Assembly (NCBI RefSeq): GCF_001877035.1
Contig: NZ_CP015756.1
Coordinates: forward strand, 4,145,001-4,209,000
Direction of reading: 5' to 3'
Length of the DNA: 64,000 nt
Source: Clostridium estertheticum subsp. estertheticum
GTDB lineage: Bacteria; Bacillota; Clostridia; Clostridiales; Clostridiaceae
The position numbers were made by a program, and so were the translations under genes. Under the pieces are notes generated by a model. That model was not told the origin of the DNA. It ran no database searches and saw only the letters and a list, made by a program, of their open reading frames with translations. Shown piece after piece: positions 56,948 to 64,000 of the stretch. The number at the start of each line of letters is the position of its first letter. The stretch's first letter is position 1.

Positions 56948-58546
56948 TTATTTTGTTACAACATTGTCCTTATAAGCATAATCGAATTTTAGATTTCCAC
57001 CTTTAGTTGTGTAGATATCTTTAATATTTGCTTTTTTACATATCACTGTATTTGCTATATATATAGGTACACATGGTAAATCTTTTGCGAGTATCTTTTG
57101 TGCCTGATTATAAATTGTTATTTTTTTATTATTATTGTTTTCCATCAATGCTTTGTCTATAATTTTATCATAATTTGCATTCTTATATCCATATATATTA
57201 TCTTTTGAATTAGCTGTCCACTTAGAAAAGAACTTATAACTGTCTCCGTATTCTTCATCATTTCCTGTAAATACTATGTTGTAATTCCCAGAATTTATAA
57301 CTTTTTTAAGATCATCTTTTTTATAACCAGTACAAACCACATCTATATTTAAATATTTTTTGATACTTTTAGCTATTTCACCACTTATTTTGGTATCAAA
57401 ATTTTTATTCTCATACACCATAACTAATTTTTGTTCTTTATCATAAGTACTATTTTTCAAAAATTCTTGACCTTTACTTTTATTTCGAGATTCATCAAAA
57501 ATTAATTTATCACTATTATCATTAATACTAGTATAGGTGGTATAATTCATTGTCGGAACCGCCAAGTCTCCTGATAAAGTTTCTATTATTAATTTTCTAT
57601 TTATTATTTCATTTATTGCATTTCTAAAGTTTTGGTCTACTAGTCCTTTATTTTTTAAATTAAAATTTAGATAATACCTGCTTTGTGTAGGTTTAACTTC
57701 AGTTTTCTTTTCATCACTGAGAGTACTTATTTCACTTATTGGTGGGCTTACAAAGACATCAATTTTTGAGTTTGCACTATCTCCATTAGTTTCAAAGTCA
57801 GCAAGTGCTTTCTCATCTCCAATTACTGACGTAAACAACATTTCACTGCTAACAATTTCATTTGCCCTCCAATACTTTTGATTTTTTAGTAATGTTATTT
57901 CACCATCTTTATTTATGTTTTTTATAATAAATGGACCACTATACTCAATTTGCTTATAATTGTCTTTCCAATTTTTCATATTCGTACTATCATCTCTTAA
58001 CGTAAAAATTGGATTACTAAGGATATTAATAAAGTTATCCTTTGGGCTATTTAACCTTATCTCTAGACTTAAATTATCCTTTGATGCTACTATCCCCACT
58101 CTATCAAACGCTACTTTCCCCATACTAAAATCTTTAGCTCCAAATATACAATATAGTTGCTCTGAAAAATTGTTTCCTTTTTCCAACAAAATATCATGAA
58201 AAAATCTTACAAAATCCGTAGCTTTTATATCTGTCCCATCACTGTAATGGAGATCCTTTCTTAATTTAAATGTATAACCTATTTTGTCTTTTGAAATATC
58301 ATATTTTTCTGCCATTCCAGGCACTATTTTGCCATCTTTGTCTTCTCTTACTAGTCCTTCAAATAAAACTAATAACAAGTCTTTTTCCCGAATATTATCA
58401 TTATCTACCATTAACAAATCTGATGGTAATTCTCCTAAGTTGTAAACTATATATTTCCTAGATATAGAAGTTGTCACTTTTTTTTGAACACATCCACTAG
58501 TAAACATTATCATAAAAATTAAAATTACACATAACATTTTTTTCAT
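56948..58546 (-). CDS. Oligopeptide-binding lipoprotein (SBP family 5)
   Basis: A lipoprotein signal with lipobox TSGC (Cys about 19) is followed by the OppA-type fold: LPSDLLMVDNDNIREKDLLL, VPGMAEKYDIS, YTFKLRKDLHYSDGTDIKATDFV. The C-terminus holds CVPIYIANT, as in peptide-binding proteins. No permease or ATPase is nearby. The frame is open to 58612, but GGTGGGGG precedes ATG 58546, which starts the signal peptide. Upstream, 58547-58797 shows nothing recognisable. Confidence 0.88.
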   Translation of the reverse strand: MKKMLCVILIFMIMFTSGCVQKKVTTSISRKYIVYNLGELPSDLLMVDNDNIREKDLLLVLFEGLVREDKDGKIVPGMAEKYDISKDKIGYTFKLRKDLHYSDGTDIKATDFVRFFHDILLEKGNNFSEQLYCIFGAKDFSMGKVAFDRVGIVASKDNLSLEIRLNSPKDNFINILSNPIFTLRDDSTNMKNWKDNYKQIEYSGPFIIKNINKDGEITLLKNQKYWRANEIVSSEMLFTSVIGDEKALADFETNGDSANSKIDVFVSPPISEISTLSDEKKTEVKPTQSRYYLNFNLKNKGLVDQNFRNAINEIINRKLIIETLSGDLAVPTMNYTTYTSINDNSDKLIFDESRNKSKGQEFLKNSTYDKEQKLVMVYENKNFDTKISGEIAKSIKKYLNIDVVCTGYKKDDLKKVINSGNYNIVFTGNDEEYGDSYKFFSKWTANSKDNIYGYKNANYDKIIDKALMENNNNKKITIYNQAQKILAKDLPCVPIYIANTVICKKANIKDIYTTKGGNLKFDYAYKDNVVTK

Positions 58547-58797
58547 ACTTACCCCCACCTTAGGTGCATCTAAACAAATAGCAAATCCATATCCTCGACT
58601 ATTTTTATGCACCTTATTTAGAAGTATTAACTTTTAATATATGAATTATTCAAGTTTACTTATTTCTTTTATTTACAAAATAGTCATCATACACCATAAA
58701 TTTCTTGTTAATACACTTAAAATCATTCGGGATTGCTTTTGTTGGAATAGATTCGACCTTACAAATTAGAATTTGCTTTATTCTTCTAAAACAACAA

Positions 58798-58830
58798 AAA
58801 ATAACACCGACATTAAGCCGATGTTATTTT
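58798..58830 (-). terminator. Terminator of the ars operon
   Basis: AAAATAACACCGAC and GCCGATGTTATTTT form a stem with wobble pairs about 55 bases beyond arsC. Confidence 0.75.
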
Positions 58831-58883
58831 GAATATTTATCAGAAGATAAATAAAAGTTAATTATAATTTTATTTAGAAGTTA

Positions 58884-59312
58884 CTATAATGAAATTTCAG
58901 TATCTAAATTAATTTCATTACTTTCTATTCTTTTCTTTAAGTCCTTAATTTTTTCTTCAATTTTCTTAGCTATTTTTATAAATTCGTCGTCAGATTTACC
59001 AGTAGGGTCGTCTAGTCCCCAATCTTCCTCATGTCTGTGTGCTACAATTGGACAAACTACATTACAACCCATTTTTATTACAATATCGGCCTCTGGTATA
59101 TCATCAATTAATTTTGATGTATGAGTCTCATTCATATCTAAATTATATAAATTCTTTATTATTCTAACTGCATCTTGGTTAATTTGAGGTTTAGTCTCAG
59201 TTCCTGCAGAATACGATTCAAACACAGATGACCCAAACTTTTTTCCAAGAGCCTCTGCCATTTGAGATCTACAAGAATTGTGAACACAGATAAATGCTAT
59301 CTTTGGTTTCAT
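58884..59312 (-). CDS. arsC: Arsenate reductase (thioredoxin-linked, ArsC)
   Basis: Reduces arsenate to arsenite. It has the low-molecular-weight phosphatase P-loop VHNSCRSQMAEAL with the first Cys and the second redox pair in MGCNVVCP, as in the thioredoxin-coupled Staphylococcus/Bacillus ArsC group. Length 142 residues. It is the last gene of the operon. Confidence 0.93.
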   Translation of the reverse strand: MKPKIAFICVHNSCRSQMAEALGKKFGSSVFESYSAGTETKPQINQDAVRIIKNLYNLDMNETHTSKLIDDIPEADIVIKMGCNVVCPIVAHRHEEDWGLDDPTGKSDDEFIKIAKKIEEKIKDLKKRIESNEINLDTEISL

Positions 59313-59346
59313 ACCATCATTCTCCTTTATATAAATATATAGTAAA

Positions 59347-59415
59347 TTATAATTTCCCTCACAGCTGTTACAGCGACCCAGGAGATAATTTAACTAGCCT
59401 AAGGGAATATAAATT
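59347..59415. repeat. Family C repeat between acr3 and arsC
   Basis: CAGCGACCCAGGAGATAATT and TAAC (59371-59394) match the family C unit in inverted orientation; outer arms TTATAATTTCCCT and AGGGAATATAAATT make the stretch a hairpin. Confidence 0.65.
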
Positions 59416-59436
59416 CATTTGATTAATATACTAAAA

Positions 59437-60486
59437 TTAAGCTTTCTCTTTTGGAAAATACTTCTTTTTCCAATGTAATGCTACATTAACTAGACCTATC
59501 ATTACCGGCACCTCAACAAGTGGTCCAATAACTGCTGCAAAAGCTTCCTTGGATTGTATTCCAAATACGGCTACTGCAACTGCGATAGCAAGCTCAAAAT
59601 TATTACTTGCAGCAGTAAATGCTAGTGTTACTGTTCTCTTATAATCCACTCCAGACTTATAACTAATATAGAATGATACTGAAAACATAATAACAAAGTA
59701 AATTAGGAGTGGAACCGCTACTTTAATAACGTCTAAAGGAAGTTGTACAATATATTGTCCTTTATAAATAAACATAACTATTATCGTAAATAATAATGCA
59801 ATTAAAGCGAGTGGGCTAATCTTTGGTATAAACTTCTTTGTATACCACTCAGTTCCCATTTTAGGTTCTAGAACTGCTCTTGTGAGAAATCCCAGTGCAA
59901 ATGGAATTCCTAAATAAATTGCAACTGATGAGGCTACTGCCCCCATTGAAATATTGACTTTATACCCAGTAAGTCCAAATAATGGTGGTAATACTGTTAC
60001 AAAAACATATGCAAATACTGAATAGAATATTATTTGAAATATTGAATTAAAAGCTACTAATGCAGCAGCGTATTCACTATCTCCACCTGCTAAATGGTTC
60101 CAAACTATTACCATAGCAATACACCTTGCAACACCTATTAATATAAGTCCTGTCATCAAACCAGGATCTGACCTTAAGAAAACTATTGCAAGTATAAACA
60201 TTAATATTGGTCCTATAATCCAGTTTTGAACTAATGACAAAGTTAAAATTTTTGGACTTTTAAATACCTTTCCGAGTTGTTTGTAATTAACCTTTGCAAG
60301 TGGTGGATATAACATTACTATTAGTCCAATTGCAATAGGTATTGATGTATTACCCACTGATAGTTTTGATAAAACACCTGCTGCTCCCGGCACTGCCCAC
60401 CCTAATAAAATACCCACTGCCATTGCAAGGAATATCCATAAGGTTAAGAACCTATCAAGTAATGCTAGTCTTGGTTTTGTATCCAT
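59437..60486 (-). CDS. acr3: Arsenite efflux transporter (ACR3 family)
   Basis: An integral membrane protein with about ten membrane segments, extruding arsenite. The conserved Cys is in [13 protein letters not shown] and the region [14 protein letters not shown] is the second signature. Length 349 is normal. It follows arsA, but whether ArsA energises an ACR3-type pump is not established by sequence. Confidence 0.95.
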   Translation of the reverse strand: MDTKPRLALLDRFLTLWIFLAMAVGILLGWAVPGAAGVLSKLSVGNTSIPIAIGLIVMLYPPLAKVNYKQLGKVFKSPKILTLSLVQNWIIGPILMFILAIVFLRSDPGLMTGLILIGVARCIAMVIVWNHLAGGDSEYAAALVAFNSIFQIIFYSVFAYVFVTVLPPLFGLTGYKVNISMGAVASSVAIYLGIPFALGFLTRAVLEPKMGTEWYTKKFIPKISPLALIALLFTIIVMFIYKGQYIVQLPLDVIKVAVPLLIYFVIMFSVSFYISYKSGVDYKRTVTLAFTAASNNFELAIAVAVAVFGIQSKEAFAAVIGPLVEVPVMIGLVNVALHWKKKYFPKEKA

Positions 60487-60506
60487 ATTAATTCCCCCCT
60501 TTATTC

Positions 60507-60538
60507 TAACAATTCAGCTCCTTAGGAGATGATTTAAC
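60507..60538. repeat. Family C repeat at the arsA 3' end
   Basis: On the minus strand GTTAAATCATCTCCTAAGGA followed by GCTGAATTGTTA matches the ysxC-locus repeat AAATCATCTCCTTCGGAGCT. It includes the last seven codons and the TGA stop of arsA. Confidence 0.7.
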
Positions 60539-62259
60539 TTATCACCCTTAATCTCATCAGGGCTCCAAGGAATAACTGCAAATTTACCCTCTGCATGTGC
60601 ATCAACTTTGTTAATCCATTCAATTTCATTACTTGCTTTTGCAGCTAGTAACTTATTGGTTGTACCTGTCTTGTATAAGGATGAATTAATAACCCACCAT
60701 TTAGCCATAATCTTTGCACGTATTAAATCTTCTTCTAAACGTTTTGCTTCATATACTGGTGTAGCTTCAGCAAGTGTCACTATTATAACTTCAGTTTCAT
60801 CTGCATTTCGAAGTCTTGGTAATAATTTTTTAACAGATCCAGGGATATCACCTTGTGAACGCTTAATTTCTTGGTTATAACTTTGAGTTGAATCAAGTAA
60901 CAATAAAGTATGACCCGTTGGAGCCGTATCAATGACAACAATTTGATCCTCTGCTTTATCAACTATTTCGGCAAAAGCTCTAAACACTGCAATTTCCTGA
61001 GTACATGGAGATCTAAGATCCTCTTCAACATAGGCGATGTCTTCCTCAGCCATGGTTTCTCTAGCTTTTGAAAGTACTTCCTCTTGATATTTTTTTAGTT
61101 CAGCATGCTCATCAATGTGACTCATAGTAATGTTACTGTTTTCTTTAATAACATATTTAAGATGAGCTGCAGGATCAGTTGTAGTAAGGTGTACTTTTTT
61201 CCCTTTTGCTGATAATCCGAGTGCAATAGCTGCTGCAATTGTAGTTTTACCTACACCACCTTTACCCATAGTAAATATTACTTTTTTATTGCCTTTGCAT
61301 AAATCTTCAATAACATCTTTTAGCGTTGGAATAGTTTTTGCATTTATTTTCTCACTACATGCAGTATAATTATCCTTGGTAAGAAGTGCCCTCACATTAT
61401 CCATGCCTGTTATATTGTAAGCTCTTAGTTGTACCATATAGGTCTTAATTTTTTTTAGACCATCTGGCATTCCGAGGAGTGATTTTTGTTGTTTTTGATA
61501 TAGACTTTCTGATACATTATCATCGAAAGAGCTCATTACACCATTTATTATCATGGTTTGATTATTAACGCCAATTTCAGATAATTCTTTCGATGCTCTT
61601 TCTGCTTCTTTAAGTGGTGTAATCTCCGGCCTTGAAATAAGCACAAGAGTTGTTAATTCTCCATTTGCTAAGGTTTCTACTGCCTTTTTATATACTTCTT
61701 TTTTACTCTCAAGTCCTGAAAGTTGCCCTAAACATGAGGCACCATGTGTACTTTCACTAATAAAGCTACTCCAAGCTGATGGTAATTGAAGCATTCTAAG
61801 TGTATGACCCGTTGGTGCAGTATCAAATATAATATGGTCATAATCCTTTTGGAGTTTTTCATCTGTTATAAATTTTGAAAATTCATTGAACGCTGCAATT
61901 TCAACAGTACATGAACCAGAAAGCTGTTCTTCCATATTTTTAAGAACAGCCTCGGGTAATTTGCCACGATAAGGTGCAATTACACTTTCCCTGTGCTCAG
62001 CAGCAGCTTTAATTGGATCAAGGTTAGCAACAATAAGATTTGGTACTTCCTTAATTGGAACACCCTTATTTGTAAGTTCTGTATTAAAAACATCCTGCAA
62101 ATTTGATGCAGGGTCGGTACTTATAAGCAGCACTTTTTTCCCTCTATCAGCAAGGTTAACCGCAGTAGCACAAGCTGTTGAGGTTTTTCCTACACCACCT
62201 TTACCTGTATAAAATAAATATTTTGTAAGATTAATATTTTCTGGATTAAAAATTTCCAT
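60514..62259 (-). CDS. arsA: Arsenite-stimulated ATPase ArsA
   Basis: Two homologous ATPase halves, each with a Walker A (YTGKGGVGKTS at about residue 17 and TMGKGGVGKTT at about 330) and a DTAPTGHTL motif. The protein energises arsenite export and accepts metal from ArsD. Length 581 is typical of bacterial ArsA. GGAGG eleven bases before ATG 62259 decides the start over GTG 62271. The final LNHLLRS is encoded by a family C repeat. Confidence 0.95.
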   Translation of the reverse strand: MEIFNPENINLTKYLFYTGKGGVGKTSTACATAVNLADRGKKVLLISTDPASNLQDVFNTELTNKGVPIKEVPNLIVANLDPIKAAAEHRESVIAPYRGKLPEAVLKNMEEQLSGSCTVEIAAFNEFSKFITDEKLQKDYDHIIFDTAPTGHTLRMLQLPSAWSSFISESTHGASCLGQLSGLESKKEVYKKAVETLANGELTTLVLISRPEITPLKEAERASKELSEIGVNNQTMIINGVMSSFDDNVSESLYQKQQKSLLGMPDGLKKIKTYMVQLRAYNITGMDNVRALLTKDNYTACSEKINAKTIPTLKDVIEDLCKGNKKVIFTMGKGGVGKTTIAAAIALGLSAKGKKVHLTTTDPAAHLKYVIKENSNITMSHIDEHAELKKYQEEVLSKARETMAEEDIAYVEEDLRSPCTQEIAVFRAFAEIVDKAEDQIVVIDTAPTGHTLLLLDSTQSYNQEIKRSQGDIPGSVKKLLPRLRNADETEVIIVTLAEATPVYEAKRLEEDLIRAKIMAKWWVINSSLYKTGTTNKLLAAKASNEIEWINKVDAHAEGKFAVIPWSPDEIKGDKLNHLLRS

Positions 62260-62337
62260 GTTATTAAACACCTCCCGTTTTATTTTTATTCTATTTCTGT
62301 ATTTTATTTTGTAATGCGTTTTCTTTAAATGTAAGTA

Positions 62338-62724
62338 TTAGCAACATCCACCATCACAACCACAGCCTTTTGATGTCTTTTTTATAGATGGTTTTTTTAT
62401 AACTGATTTTAGTGAACTTACTGGCACATCTAATAAACTTGAAAACTCCTCGTCCGTTGGATATATCTTTGTTTTTACAACAACATCGTCCACCATTGTA
62501 ACTGGAAGTATATCTACTCCGGATTCATTTAACATTTTATTTATTGTTTTATTATCAACGAACATCTGTGGGTTACTAGACAAGTTATATCTTTCAACTA
62601 AAATACCATTGTTTTTCAAATTATTTATTATCGAAGAAACCCTTAATAGTTGTCTATCAACTCCTGGTCCACAAACTCCTGTTGAGCAACACATAGCTGG
62701 TTCAAATATTATCATTTTTTTCAT
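62338..62724 (-). CDS. arsD: ArsD metallochaperone
   Basis: ArsD passes arsenite to ArsA. The N-terminal EPAMCCSTGVCG holds the vicinal Cys pair and third Cys that bind arsenite. A C-terminal Cys-rich tail (GCGCDGGCC) is also present. GAGGAG eight bases before ATG 62724; the frame is open to a GTG at 62733. Confidence 0.94.
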   Translation of the reverse strand: MKKMIIFEPAMCCSTGVCGPGVDRQLLRVSSIINNLKNNGILVERYNLSSNPQMFVDNKTINKMLNESGVDILPVTMVDDVVVKTKIYPTDEEFSSLLDVPVSSLKSVIKKPSIKKTSKGCGCDGGCC

Positions 62725-62777
62725 ATAAAACACTCCTCTTAATATTTAGTGTAGCGTACGCTACACCTACTTATTTA

Positions 62778-63101
62778 TTATTTGCATTCACACTTAGTCT
62801 TATCATTACATATACATTCATCTTTATCTGTAACAAGATTCATAAGAAATAATATAAGTTTGTTACAGTTATTATTGTTTAGTGAGTAGTAACTCCATAG
62901 TTTCTCTTTTCTGCATTTTACAATTTCATTGTCAACTAATACCTTCATATGATGAGATAGCGTTGGCTGTGTAAATTCAAAATGCTCCAGTATATCACAA
63001 GCACACTTTTCGCCACATGACAAAATATCAATTATTTTAAGTCTACTAGGATCTGAAAGTGCTTTAATAATTTTTGCATTATCATCATAATTGTTTTTCA
63101 C
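62778..63101 (-). CDS. arsR: ArsR-family repressor
   Basis: A winged-helix metalloregulator that releases DNA on arsenite binding. CGEKCACDILEHF carries the candidate metal Cys, and TQPTLSHHMKVLVDNEIV is the recognition helix region. A C-terminal Cys-rich tail (CICNDKTKCECK) may add metal sites. AAGGAG seven bases before GTG 63101 favours that start over ATG 63128 (107 residues). First gene of the operon. Confidence 0.93.
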   Translation of the reverse strand: MKNNYDDNAKIIKALSDPSRLKIIDILSCGEKCACDILEHFEFTQPTLSHHMKVLVDNEIVKCRKEKLWSYYSLNNNNCNKLILFLMNLVTDKDECICNDKTKCECK

Positions 63102-63136
63102 TTCATCACTCCTTACATTCACGTTCATCTATATAT

Positions 63137-63165
63137 AATATACATCTTTGTCTATATTGTGTCAA
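63137..63165 (-). promoter_or_regulatory. ars operon promoter
   Basis: Minus-strand TTGACA (63165-63160), 17 bases and TATATT (63142-63137). The -35 lies within ATATTGACACAATAT, a near-palindrome fit for an ArsR operator. Confidence 0.75.
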
Positions 63166-63304
63166 TATACTAGTATATAATTAACTATATATTTGTTGTT
63201 ATATTTACATTCTTCTATATACATTCTATTCATTCTCTCATTAAGTGTTCCCATATTTTTTTAAAATAACCTAGACATTCAAAAAAATTTAATACTATAA
63301 TTAT

Positions 63305-63342
63305 AAAAGGCAAATCATATTAGATAATATGGTTTGCCTTTT
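63305..63342 (-). terminator. Terminator after the acetyltransferase pseudogene
   Basis: AAAAGGCAAATCATAT and ATATGGTTTGCCTTTT form a 16-bp stem (with a wobble), ending in TTTT. Confidence 0.8.
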
Positions 63343-63374
63343 ACCTCAGGTTATAAACAATTATTATGATTAGA

Positions 63375-63690
63375 TTAATCTATTCCAATTACTGTACTTC
63401 TACGTTCCATAAAAACTACATCATGCCATTCACCATTTTTCATTTTAGCAACTTTTTCTCTTCTTCCAATTTCCCTAAACCCACATTTTTCATGCAATTT
63501 TATACTTGAAATGTTTTCTCTTATAATTCCGGACTGCAATGTCCAAAACCCATTTTCTTCTGATAATTCAATCAAACTTTTTAAAAGATTTCTCCCTATT
63601 TCTTTCCTCTATGATTTTGTCCAATATATATACTAACTTCTACTACTCTTTTACTTTTCTCAAATAAACCAAGATCCTTTTATTGCAGTA
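63375..63690 (-). pseudogene. Broken GNAT acetyltransferase (phosphinothricin acetyltransferase-like)
   Basis: The minus strand keeps the C-terminal GNAT part (SSIKLHEKCGFREIG, WHDVVFMERR). Upstream, VVEVSIYIGQNHRGKK stops at a TAG and the frame must shift to continue into GRNLLKSLIEL, and another shift lies near 63670 (GSWF). The N-terminal half is missing at the neighbouring terminator. An intact 66-codon ORF remains but is probably not functional. Confidence 0.75.
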
Positions 63691-63694
63691 AAAC

Positions 63695-63727
63695 AGAAAA
63701 AAGGAGCACATTATGCTCCTTTTTTCT
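63695..63727 (-). terminator. Terminator of the NifX-like gene
   Basis: AGAAAAAAGGAGCA and its complement form a 14-bp stem six bases past the stop, ending in T-run on the minus strand. Confidence 0.88.
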
Positions 63728-63732
63728 GTTAT

Positions 63733-64000
63733 TTATTGGTGATGATGTTCACCATGATGATTACAAACTACATCTTTATTTTCCAAAGTTCCATTAATGT
63801 ATTCTTCAATTACCTTTGAATATTCTCCAGATGCTCCTTTTATTACCTCAAGACCATTTTGCTCTAATCCACTTATTGCTCCTCCACCAATTCCACCAGT
63901 AATAACCACTGTTGCTCCTTGATTTTTGAGTAAATCCGCTAATCCTTGATGCTCATGTTGAAGCTCAGCTGATGATATTTCTTGGGTACTTATAACTTTT
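63733..64000 (-). CDS. NifX/NifB-C-like (dinitrogenase iron-molybdenum cofactor-type) protein, partial
   Basis: The last 89 codons of a gene that enters from the right edge. QGATVVITGGIGGGAISGLE is the NifX/MTH1175 signature, and the tail is His-rich (CNHHGEHHH), suggestive of metal binding. In anaerobes such proteins occur outside nitrogen fixation, for example with Mrp/ferredoxin clusters. Confidence 0.8.
   Translation of the reverse strand, partial: KVISTQEISSAELQHEHQGLADLLKNQGATVVITGGIGGGAISGLEQNGLEVIKGASGEYSKVIEEYINGTLENKDVVCNHHGEHHHQ

Noticed and set aside
63733-64000. Nitrogenase cluster
   Set aside because: Only a NifX/MTH1175-type tail is visible; such proteins are common without nif genes.

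Overview
The window looks like chromosome of a low-GC, spore-forming, anaerobic Firmicute, most likely Clostridium sensu stricto. The grounds are strong AT bias, AAGGAGG-type ribosome binding sites, frequent TTG/GTG starts, a complete pyr operon with PyrR-type leader sites, sporulation-type LonB beside Lon, pyruvate formate-lyase with its activase, and an anaerobic corrinoid route with glutamate-derived tetrapyrrole genes. The species cannot be fixed from sequence reading alone. Almost all genes lie on the minus strand.

Layout. 1-2.6 kb: small genes, including peptide deformylase overlapping an XRE regulator. 3-15 kb: tetrapyrrole/cobalamin block (cbiT apart, then cobQ-cbiB-hemA-precorrin-2 dehydrogenase-hemC-cobA/hemD-hemB-hemL in transcription order) behind a cobalamin riboswitch and two terminator-like hairpins. 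15-24 kb: trmB, a site-2-protease relative, envelope proteins, PIN-PhoH ATPase, PerR, an orphan solute-binding lipoprotein, bactofilin. 24-26 kb: three low-complexity Asn/Gly/Cys-rich proteins. 26-35 kb: protein quality control (ysxC, lon, lonB, clpX, clpP, tig). 35-42 kb: a TIM-barrel protein, pflB-pflA, a pentapeptide-repeat protein and repeats. 42.8-48.6 kb: pyrBICFKDE (UMP synthesis) with an attenuator and two PyrR-type loops. 50-51 kb: secreted lipase. 51.5-53.8 kb: an integrase remnant abutting an array of 18 tRNA genes that contains a tandem duplication. 54-58.5 kb: phosphodiesterase, RdgB, an unknown protein, an oligopeptide-binding lipoprotein. 58.9-63.2 kb: ars operon arsR-arsD-arsA-acr3-arsC. 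The end holds an acetyltransferase pseudogene and a partial NifX-like gene.

The most unusual content is dispersed repeats. Family A (about 2.70 and 40.45 kb) is a roughly 250-bp inverted-repeat element with a core hairpin whose paired bases differ compensatorily between copies. Family B (42.6 and 56.7 kb) is a roughly 225-bp MITE-like element with conserved tips. Family C is a short palindromic repeat that sits at gene 3' ends and appears to supply the C-terminal codons and stops of ysxC, a TIM-barrel gene and arsA. None carries a visible transposase gene, so all would have to be mobilised in trans or be relics.
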